14,123 nucleotides of DNA, from NCBI GenBank assembly GCA_937858255.1, contig CALLZQ010000629.1:1-14123 (forward strand), given 5' to 3'. The translations under genes were made by a program, and so were the position numbers. Each line of letters opens with the position of its first letter. The first letter of the stretch is position 1. This document shows, one piece after another, positions 1-4,385 of the stretch. A model generated the notes under the pieces. That model saw nothing but the letters and a program-made list of their open reading frames with translations, was not told the DNA's origin and ran no database searches. This DNA is from an uncultured Tabrizicola sp. Its GTDB lineage: Bacteria; Pseudomonadota; Alphaproteobacteria; Rhodobacterales; Rhodobacteraceae.

Positions 1-467
1 CCCTCCCCCGGGGGGGGGGGGGCGTGAATCCCGGGGTAAAGCCCCGCCTCCCACAGTCCCAGCCGCGAGCCGATGCCCGCCAGCACCACCTCGGCGCCCG
101 ATTTCATATCATCGCCGGTAATGCCCAGCTTTTCGCGCACCTGCGGCGGCACGACGATCCGGCCGTCATCATCAATCTCAACCGTGGCCGAACGCTTGAA
201 GAATTCCAGTTCCAGCGACTTGCGCTTTTCCGAGCCGGGTTGCATCCGGCGGATCTTGGTGGCCAGCACCTCCGAGACATCCATCGGATAGACCTCACAG
301 TATTGCCGGGCGCGGCCACCGCCATAGACGATCACGATGCGGGTGCGGGGGGTCTCGGGGGTTTTTTCGTCACCGCGGTCGAGCAAACGGCGAAAAGGCA
401 CGGGGATCAGCATCCGCGCCTTTGCATCTACCTTCTGGTAGTATTCGCCTCTGAACGACTCTTTCAT
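1..467 (-). CDS. mraZ: MraZ transcriptional regulator, 3' end missing
   Basis: The minus frame from ATG at 467 is open to the window edge and gives 155 residues without a stop. It shows the two SpoVT/AbrB-like half-domains of MraZ: FRGEYYQKVDAKARMLIPV at residues 5-23, and a second around residues 94-115 with DDDGRIVVPPQVREK. MraZ is a ring-forming DNA-binding protein that represses its own promoter and the division and cell-wall (dcw) cluster, of which it is usually the first gene. Family members are usually about 140-170 aa, so only a short tail and the stop should be missing. The last visible residues (APPPPGE) come from a run of 13 G at the contig end and may be an artefact. The ribosome site is weak: GGAAG lies 10 nt before the ATG. 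The gene follows a long leader containing a terminator, so attenuation plus MraZ autorepression is likely. Confidence 0.93.
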   Translation of the reverse strand, partial: MKESFRGEYYQKVDAKARMLIPVPFRRLLDRGDEKTPETPRTRIVIVYGGGRARQYCEVYPMDVSEVLATKIRRMQPGSEKRKSLELEFFKRSATVEIDDDGRIVVPPQVREKLGITGDDMKSGAEVVLAGIGSRLGLWEAGLYPGIHAPPPPGE

Positions 468-522
468 CCCGACAGAGCTTCCGCCCGACCCTTTCCATCC
501 GTAAGCCCCTGAAACAGGGCGT

Positions 523-569
523 AAAAATGCGAACGGCGGACCGAGCTGCTGCCACTGCTCGATCCGCCG
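523..569 (-). terminator. Intrinsic terminator inside the mraZ leader
   Basis: On the minus strand, arms 569-557 and 546-534 pair over 13 bp with one G-U, enclosing a 10-nt loop (556-547). Eleven bases later comes a run of five T (527-523) within TTCGCATTTTT. It lies between the putative promoter and mraZ, so transcripts must read through it to express the cluster. It would form the 3' end of the UpsM-like RNA. Confidence 0.8.
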
Positions 570-732
570 CCTGTCCCATCGCTGGGCGTCCAGCTACGCG
601 CGCCACCTGGGGGAGATGTCTGCTCGCTCGCGCGCCGGATCTCTTCAATGTCGAAAGCGGGTGCCTGTATGAAGCCTGACTGTTTCGCCTGTTCGGGGTT
701 CTTTTGCCGCCCCTGCTTATCACTGCCCGTCT
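523..732 (-). ncRNA. upsM: UpsM-like leader sRNA of the dcw/mraZ operon
   Basis: In R. sphaeroides the mraZ mRNA has a 268-nt leader with an internal Rho-independent terminator, and termination yields the roughly 206-nt trans-acting sRNA UpsM, which is cleaved by RNase E under stress. The same layout is visible here. A -10-like CATAAT at 744-739 would start RNA near 732, about 265 nt before the mraZ ATG. A 13-bp hairpin followed by T5 ends at 523, giving an RNA of about 210 nt. No coding frame is convincing in the interval. The identification rests on position, size and terminator, not on sequence alignment. The exact 5' end is inferred. Confidence 0.68.
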
Positions 733-738
733 CGATGC

Positions 739-767
739 ATTATGGATGCCATGGGAAAAGCTGGGTT
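739..767 (-). promoter_or_regulatory. Putative mraZ/upsM promoter
   Basis: The minus strand has CATAAT at 744-739, one base from the sigma-70 -10 consensus. There is no good -35 hexamer at 16-18 bp spacing; the expected place (about 762-767) lies inside the TGGGA-box array. The predicted start near 732 gives a leader of about 265 nt, close to the 268 nt published for R. sphaeroides. The weak -35 makes this a tentative call. Confidence 0.45.
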
Positions 768-806
768 GCAACGGGAAAGTTTGGGGAAATCTGGGAAGAT
801 GTGGTG
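752..806. promoter_or_regulatory. Putative MraZ operator: six 10-bp-phased TGGGA-type boxes
   Basis: Plus-strand boxes start at exactly 752, 762, 772, 782, 792 and 802: TGGGA, TGGGT, CGGGA, TGGGG, TGGGA and a degenerate TGGTG. MraZ of E. coli binds direct TGGG(N) repeats separated by 5 nt, which is the same 10-bp period. The array covers the expected -35 region of the putative mraZ promoter, so binding would block it. The boxes read toward mrp, opposite to the direction of mraZ transcription. Confidence 0.7.
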
Positions 807-991
807 AGAGACCCCTGCCCGAAACATCATATTGTGTCGTTTTGCCCGCTCTCGAAGCAATAACTAGACCGTGATGGAACCGTTTCCGCTACATCTTGTG
901 TTCAGTTCCAGCCCAACTGCCGGCAGCACATTTTCCAAAATAATTTGCACCCCGCCCGGATGCGCCATGAAACTGCCCGCCTCACGGCACG

Positions 992-1028
992 AAAAAGCCG
1001 AAAGCCGGGGTTGTTTTACCCGGCTTTC
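992..1028 (-). terminator. Intrinsic terminator downstream of mrp
   Basis: A 10-bp perfect hairpin (1000-1009 with 1019-1028; GAAAGCCGGG/CCCGGCTTTC) has a 9-nt loop and on the minus strand is followed by GGCTTTTT. It lies 77 bp past the mrp stop codon and should end the mrp transcript before the mraZ regulatory region. Confidence 0.7.
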
Positions 1029-1097
1029 CCAATTCGTCCCAGATTTTTTGATTCGCCGCGGTGAAAGGCCACGACTTTCCCAGCCGATCCCAGATTG
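1024..1097. repeat. Two diverged direct repeats, each with a pair of TCCCA boxes
   Basis: The 22-bp segments at 1025-1046 and 1076-1097 share CTTTCCCA, then five bases that all differ, then TCCCAGATT. The TCCCA (= TGGGA on minus) boxes sit at 1027, 1037, 1078 and 1088, 10 bp apart within each pair. Conserved boxes around an unconserved 5-nt spacer fit MraZ binding pairs, 220-290 bp upstream of the main array. Functional assignment is inference. Confidence 0.5.
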
Positions 1098-1104
1098 CCC
1101 GGAT

Positions 1105-2178
1105 CTAGGCCATACCGCCCGCAATCAGCCGATGCGCAAGACGGGAATAGGCCTCTGCCTCAGGGGCATCGGTCGCCGCCACCGGCGTTCCGGCATCGCC
1201 CGCCTGCCGCACCGAGAGCGACAGCGGCAATTCGCCCAGAAACGGCAGATCCAGCCGCGCGGCCTCATCTTTCACCCCGCCATGGCCAAAGATCTGCGTC
1301 TCATGCCCGCAATTGGGGCAACAGAAGGTGGACATGTTCTCGATCAACCCCAGAACCGGCGTTTTCAGTTTCTGGAACATGTCGAGCGCCTTGCGTGCGT
1401 CCAGCAGCGCCACGTCCTGTGGTGTCGAGACGATGATCGCGCCGGGCAGTTGCGTCCGCTGGCACAGCGTCAGTTGAATATCACCGGTCCCGGGGGGCAG
1501 GTCGATCAAGAGGACATCCAGCCGGCCCCACAATACCTGCGTCAGCAGTTGTTGCAGCGCCCCCATGATCATCGGGCCGCGCCAGATCACCGCCTCATCC
1601 TCTTTCAGCATCAGGCCGAGCGACATCATCGTAACGCCATGCGCATGCAGCGGCTCGATCATCTTGCCATCCGGGCTGGCGGGGCGCTTGCTGACCCCCA
1701 TCATCCGCGGCTGCGAGGGACCATAGATATCCGCATCCAGCAGGCCGACCCGCCGCCCCTGCCGCGCCAGCGCCACGGCGAGGTTTGACGAGACAGTGGA
1801 TTTACCCACCCCGCCCTTGCCCGAGCCGATGGCAATGATCCGGTCCACCCCCGCCAGCCGCTGCGGCCCGCCCTGTTGCGGCGTCGGGTGCTGGCCGATC
1901 TTGAGCGTGGGCGCCGCCGCCTTGGCCGCCGGGCCATGGGCTGTCATCACCACCTGAACCGAAGTCACCCCCGGCAGGGCGCGCAGGGCGGCCTCGGCCT
2001 CGGCCTGAAACGGGGCCAGAAGACGGGCCTCTTCAGGGCTGGCCGCCTCGATCACAAAGCGAATCGTCCCCCCCTCGACCGTCAGCGCCCGAATCAAATC
2101 GCGCGACACCGGATCGCCGCCACCGGGCAGCGCGATGCGCGAAAGTCTTGCCGTTACGTCATCGCGCGTGATTGTCAT
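1105..2178 (-). CDS. mrp: Mrp/ApbC-type iron-sulfur cluster carrier ATPase
   Basis: A cytosolic P-loop ATPase of the Mrp/NBP35 family that binds an Fe-S cluster and delivers it to apo-proteins. The N-terminal ~80 residues form the MIP18/DUF59-type domain. The P-loop GKGGVGKST lies at residues 120-128, a Walker-B region DLPPGTGD at 226-233, and the cluster-binding CPNC (C287, C290) sits in the usual C-terminal place. The length of 357 aa is normal. An upstream in-frame ATG at 2202 exists, but I choose ATG 2178 because GGAGG stands 5 nt before it and the sequence MTITRDDV begins like family members. The gene points toward mraZ but is separated from it by a terminator and 637 bp. A 19-bp dyad lies 28 bp upstream of its start. 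Confidence 0.95.
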   Translation of the reverse strand: MTITRDDVTARLSRIALPGGGDPVSRDLIRALTVEGGTIRFVIEAASPEEARLLAPFQAEAEAALRALPGVTSVQVVMTAHGPAAKAAAPTLKIGQHPTPQQGGPQRLAGVDRIIAIGSGKGGVGKSTVSSNLAVALARQGRRVGLLDADIYGPSQPRMMGVSKRPASPDGKMIEPLHAHGVTMMSLGLMLKEDEAVIWRGPMIMGALQQLLTQVLWGRLDVLLIDLPPGTGDIQLTLCQRTQLPGAIIVSTPQDVALLDARKALDMFQKLKTPVLGLIENMSTFCCPNCGHETQIFGHGGVKDEAARLDLPFLGELPLSLSVRQAGDAGTPVAATDAPEAEAYSRLAHRLIAGGMA

Positions 2179-2205
2179 CTCATCCTCCACCGCAAATCTC
2201 ATCTA

Positions 2206-2224
2206 CCAAAGTCTTAGTCTTTGG
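2206..2224. promoter_or_regulatory. Dyad upstream of mrp
   Basis: CCAAAG (2206-2211) and CTTTGG (2219-2224) form a perfect 6-bp inverted repeat around a 7-nt spacer, 28 bp before the preferred mrp start codon. Size and position suit a dimeric regulator's operator. I do not recognise the motif, and no clear sigma-70 promoter is visible beside it. Confidence 0.35.
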
Positions 2225-2313
2225 GCAGAACCTCAAGTGGCCTTGACCATTTGCTCAAAAAATCATCGAACCTCATGGAATATCTAACATTTTCGTGAAG
2301 CACAGCCATGCTT

Positions 2314-2330
2314 ATGCTGCATGGCAGCAT
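2314..2330. promoter_or_regulatory. Dyad upstream of the DUF1127 gene
   Basis: ATGCTGC (2314-2320) and GCAGCAT (2324-2330) are a perfect 7-bp inverted repeat around ATG. The half-site GCAGCATT recurs at 2356-2363, 32 bp (about three helical turns) away. Both precede the DUF1127 start at 2431, and the dyad could be an operator or a short leader hairpin. In R. sphaeroides the equivalent ccaF1-ccsR promoter depends on RpoHI/RpoHII; I could not place such a promoter confidently here. Confidence 0.35.
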
Positions 2331-2430
2331 TGCAATCCCTTGGTATTGTGCAGTTGCAGCATTTGGCACATGTTACCCCTAACAGCGAGGCACAAAGGCG
2401 CCCCCCGAGTAGAAGAAGAGGCTAAGCACG

Positions 2431-2646
2431 ATGGCATATGTAGGGACTTCCCGCGTCGCGGTTTATGGTTTTGCTGATCGCGTCGCCCATCTGACCAAAT
2501 CGATCCGTGAGGCGTTTGAGCGCCGCCGGGTCTACAAGCGCACGGTACGCGAATTGCGTGCCCTGTCGAGCCGCGAGCTGGCCGATCTGGGCCTGCACCG
2601 CTCGATGATCACCCGGGTGGCCCTTGAGGCCGCCTACGGCAAGTAA
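2431..2646 (+). CDS. ccaF1: Small DUF1127 protein, CcaF1-like RNA-binding protein
   Basis: A 71-aa basic protein. Its C-terminal half carries the DUF1127 signature: RRRVYKRTVRELRALSSREL followed by ADLGLHRSMI, about residues 31-60. In R. sphaeroides a DUF1127 protein of similar size, CcaF1, binds RNA, is transcribed together with the CcsR sRNAs and acts in their maturation and in RNA turnover. Here too the gene is immediately followed by CCUCCUCCC hairpins, 10 bp after the stop, with no terminator between, so the mRNA and sRNAs probably form one primary transcript. AGAGG lies 9 nt before the ATG. The function is transferred from the homologue because of family and context; DUF1127 alone would not be enough. 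Confidence 0.9.
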   Translation: MAYVGTSRVAVYGFADRVAHLTKSIREAFERRRVYKRTVRELRALSSRELADLGLHRSMITRVALEAAYGK

Positions 2647-2655
2647 GGAACTTTG

Positions 2656-2735
2656 CGGGGTCCCCTTCCTCCTCCCTCGGGGATCTGTTGCAAAAGCGTC
2701 GGCATCGTCCTCCTCCCTGATGCCGACGCCCTTTA
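2656..2735 (+). ncRNA. ccsR1: Cuckoo/CcsR sRNA, unit 1
   Basis: Two hairpins. The first is a 7-bp stem, 2659-2665 with 2679-2685, with one G-U and loop motif 2668-2677. The second is a perfect 11-bp stem, 2696-2706 with 2719-2729, with loop motif 2709-2718, followed by CCCTTT. This is the layout of the CCUCCUCCC-motif sRNAs (CcsR1-4) of R. sphaeroides, which affect C1 metabolism and the pyruvate dehydrogenase complex under stress. It begins 10 nt after the DUF1127 stop and is probably released by RNase cleavage. Exact ends are inferred. Confidence 0.85.
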
Positions 2736-2754
2736 AAACGGGAACATGGTTCCC

Positions 2755-2840
2755 ATCTGACTCGAACGGCCCCCTCCTCCTCCCTGGGGCCTGACGAAGC
2801 GGCGGCCTCCCCTCCTCCTCCCTGGGAGTGCCGCCACCCT
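2755..2840 (+). ncRNA. ccsR2: Cuckoo/CcsR sRNA, unit 2
   Basis: First hairpin: GGCCCC (2768-2773) with GGGGCC (2786-2791), loop motif 2776-2785. Second hairpin: GGCGGC/GCCGCC (2801-2806 with 2830-2835) continued by CTCCC/GGGAG (2807-2811 with 2824-2828), a one-base bulge at 2829 and loop motif 2814-2823. Both loops are the same 12 nt. It is preceded by a linker hairpin at 2740-2754. Ends are inferred. Confidence 0.85.
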
Positions 2841-2859
2841 ATTCGGGCCATCATGGCCC

Positions 2860-2943
2860 AGCGGTTTCGAGCGGCTCTTCCTCCTCCCTGAGCCGATCGG
2901 ACCTGCGGCGGCCCTCCTCCTCCTCCCTGAGGGTCGCCGCACC
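2860..2943 (+). ncRNA. ccsR3: Cuckoo/CcsR sRNA, unit 3
   Basis: First hairpin: CGGCTC (2872-2877) with GAGCCG (2890-2895), loop motif 2880-2889. Second hairpin: a 12-bp stem, 2905-2916 with 2929-2940, all paired with one G-U, loop motif 2919-2928. The repeated CCT run (2914-2928) extends the C/U-rich loop edge into the stem. The preceding linker hairpin is at 2845-2859. Ends are inferred. Confidence 0.85.
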
Positions 2944-2970
2944 CGAATTTCGTGGGCCATGACGGGCCCC

Positions 2971-3056
2971 AGAAGTTTCGGTTCCGCCCTCTCCTCCTCC
3001 CTCGGGCGGGATCGACGAACGGACCGGCGGCGCTCCTCCTCCCTGCCGCGGGTCCG
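2971..3056 (+). ncRNA. ccsR4: Cuckoo/CcsR sRNA, unit 4
   Basis: First hairpin: CCGCCC (2984-2989) with GGGCGG (3004-3009), a 14-nt loop, motif 2993-3002. Second hairpin: CGGACC/GGTCCG (3020-3025 with 3051-3056), one G-G mismatch, then GCGGC/GCCGC (3027-3031 with 3045-3049), loop motif 3035-3044. It is preceded by a linker dyad at 2954-2969. Ends are inferred. Confidence 0.85.
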
Positions 3057-3059
3057 CGA

Positions 3060-3146
3060 CATGACGGTGCGGCCCTCCTCCTCCCTGGCCGGACCGACAG
3101 ATGGCGGCGGCGGCGGACCAAGGGTCAGCCGCCGCCGTTTTCGTTT
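3060..3146 (+). ncRNA. Fifth, atypical CcsR-like unit fused to the array terminator
   Basis: One motif hairpin only: CGGT/ACCG and CGGCC/GGCCG arms separated by a G-G mismatch, between about 3065 and 3096, loop motif 3077-3086. About 40 nt later, where units 1-4 have their second motif hairpin, there is instead a GGC/GCC-repeat terminator whose loop lacks the motif. R. sphaeroides is described with four such sRNAs, so this would be an extra or decayed unit, or a special 3' terminal RNA. Confidence 0.7.
3103..3146 (+). terminator. Intrinsic terminator ending the sRNA array
   Basis: A GGC-repeat arm (within 3103-3116) pairs with GCCGCCGCCG (3128-3137) and is followed by TTTTCGTTT (3138-3146). 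It is the only terminator-like element with a good T run downstream of the DUF1127 gene, so it should end the whole ccaF1-sRNA transcript 85 bp before benE. Confidence 0.85.
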
Positions 3147-3230
3147 GCGAATCCGGCATGAATGCGGGTTGCGGTGGCGGCAGGCGCGGGGTTTAGTCGC
3201 CCGCGAGAACCAGCGCGGGGAATAGGGAAA

Positions 3231-4385
3231 ATGCGGATGTCGATGGTTTCAGCCGCGGTGGTGGCGGCGCTGGTCGGCTTTGGCTCGACCATCGCGCTGG
3301 TGCTGGCCGCGGCTGCCGCCGTGGGGGCCAATCCTGAACAGGTGACAAGCTGGGTGCTGGCGGTCTGCCTCGCCAAAGCGGCCGGCTCGGCCATCCTGTC
3401 GGCATGGAACCGTGTACCGGTGGTCCTCGCCTGGTCCACGCCCGGCGCGGCGCTGATCGCGGCCTCGACCGGGATCAGCATGGCCGAGGCGGTGGGGGCC
3501 TTTGTGCTGGCCGGCGCGCTGATTGCCCTGACGGCGGCGTTGCGGCCGCTGGGACGGGCGGTCGCGGCAATTCCCGACGGGGTGGCGGCGGCGATGCTGG
3601 CCGGCGTCCTGCTGCCGTTTTGCCTGCGCGGGATGGAGGCGTTGCGCGCGGCGCCCGCCGTCGTCCTGCCAATGGTCGCGGTGTTCCTGCTTGTCCGGCT
3701 GCGCAATCCGGCGGTGGCGGTGCTGGCGGCGCTGGCCCTGGGCCTTGGCATCGTCTTTGCCGGCGGGCTGGCCGATCTGCCGAGGCTGCCTTTCCACCTG
3801 CCGCAGCCGGTACTGACCCTGCCTGAATTCCACCCCGGCGCGCTGATCGGGCTGGGGCTGCCGCTTTATCTGGTCACGATGGCCAGCCAGAACCTGCCCG
3901 GTTTTGCCACGATGCGCGCCCATGGTTTTGAGCCGCCGGTATCGCGTGCCCTGGGGGTCTCGGGGGGGGTCTCTGCCTTTGCGGCCTTGTTGGGCGCACA
4001 TAGGGTGAATATGGCGGCGATCACCGCCGCAATCTGTCTGGGTGACGACGTGACGCCAGACCGGGCCGAGCGCTGGAAGGTCGGGCTTGTCTATGCCGGG
4101 GTCTGGGTGCTGCTGGGCCTGTTCAGCCCGGCGATCCTGTCGCTGCTGGCCGCCCTGCCCGGCGAGGTGATGGGCGCGCTGGTGGCACTGGCGCTGCTGG
4201 GGCCGCTGACCGGGGCGCTGACCGGCGCCTTTACCCCGCCCGAGACGCGCTTTGCCGCCACGATGACCATCGCGGTCAGCGCGGCGGGCATTGGCCTTTT
4301 CGGCATCGGCGCGGCCTTTTGGGGCCTGCTGGCCGGGTTGGCCGTCTGGGGGCTGGACCGGCTGGCACAACGCCGCCGCGGCTAG
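3231..4385 (+). CDS. benE: BenE-family benzoate/H+ symporter-like membrane transporter
   Basis: A 384-aa very hydrophobic inner-membrane protein with about 12 predicted membrane segments. Two stretches are typical of the BenE family: GLPLYLVTMASQNLPGFA in the middle, and GAHRVNMAAITAAICLG about 65 residues later. Family members are described as proton-coupled importers of benzoate, but no benzoate catabolic gene is in this window, so the substrate is open. The frame stays open back to 3162, but I choose ATG 3231 because AGGG stands 4-7 nt before it and the upstream peptide is not membrane-like. It lies 85 bp after the sRNA array terminator. Its TAG stop shares CTAG (4382-4385) with the convergent uvrD stop. 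Confidence 0.9.
   Translation: MRMSMVSAAVVAALVGFGSTIALVLAAAAAVGANPEQVTSWVLAVCLAKAAGSAILSAWNRVPVVLAWSTPGAALIAASTGISMAEAVGAFVLAGALIALTAALRPLGRAVAAIPDGVAAAMLAGVLLPFCLRGMEALRAAPAVVLPMVAVFLLVRLRNPAVAVLAALALGLGIVFAGGLADLPRLPFHLPQPVLTLPEFHPGALIGLGLPLYLVTMASQNLPGFATMRAHGFEPPVSRALGVSGGVSAFAALLGAHRVNMAAITAAICLGDDVTPDRAERWKVGLVYAGVWVLLGLFSPAILSLLAALPGEVMGALVALALLGPLTGALTGAFTPPETRFAATMTIAVSAAGIGLFGIGAAFWGLLAGLAVWGLDRLAQRRRG

Larger units (their letters stand above)
2656..3146 (+). repeat. Tandem array of nine CCTCCTCCCT-loop hairpins (cuckoo/CcsR locus)
   Basis: CCTCCTCCCT occurs at 2668, 2709, 2776, 2814, 2880, 2919, 2993, 3035 and 3077. Each copy sits in the 12-14-nt loop of a GC-rich hairpin whose stem sequence differs from the others but still pairs, the mark of a selected RNA structure. 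Spacing alternates: about 40 nt within a pair of hairpins and about 62-74 nt between pairs in units 1-4 (42 nt before the ninth copy), so the unit is a two-hairpin RNA. The loop matches the anti-Shine-Dalgarno end of 16S rRNA. The array ends in an intrinsic terminator, and there is no convincing coding frame. Confidence 0.9.

Noticed and set aside
370..771. 133-aa minus-strand frame upstream of and overlapping mraZ
   Set aside because: It is in a different frame from mraZ, spans the UpsM-like terminator, and has no domain or good ribosome site.
871..1788. 305-aa plus-strand frame opposite mrp, running into the mraZ control region
   Set aside because: It overlaps the mrp core on the other strand, contains the terminator and box repeats, and has a His/Arg/Pro-rich shadow composition.
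2609..3121. Long minus-strand open frames across the sRNA array (for example 2609-3121, 2733-3062, 2851-3159) giving Arg/Gly/Glu-rich peptides with repeated GRRR and EEE
   Set aside because: They are reverse readings of the repeated CCTCCTCCCT loops. The frame changes along the array, there is no ribosome site, and the compensated hairpin stems argue for RNA on the plus strand.
2656..3146. CRISPR array or REP/BIME-type dispersed repeat
   Set aside because: The conserved part is only 10 bp, spacing alternates between about 40 and 62-74 nt in units 1-4, and each copy is in a different hairpin stem. There are no uniform spacers or cas genes.
3162..3230. Longer benE start at 3162
   Set aside because: It would add a 23-residue Arg/Gly-rich leader not seen in BenE proteins. 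ATG 3231 has a nearby AGGG and begins the first membrane segment.
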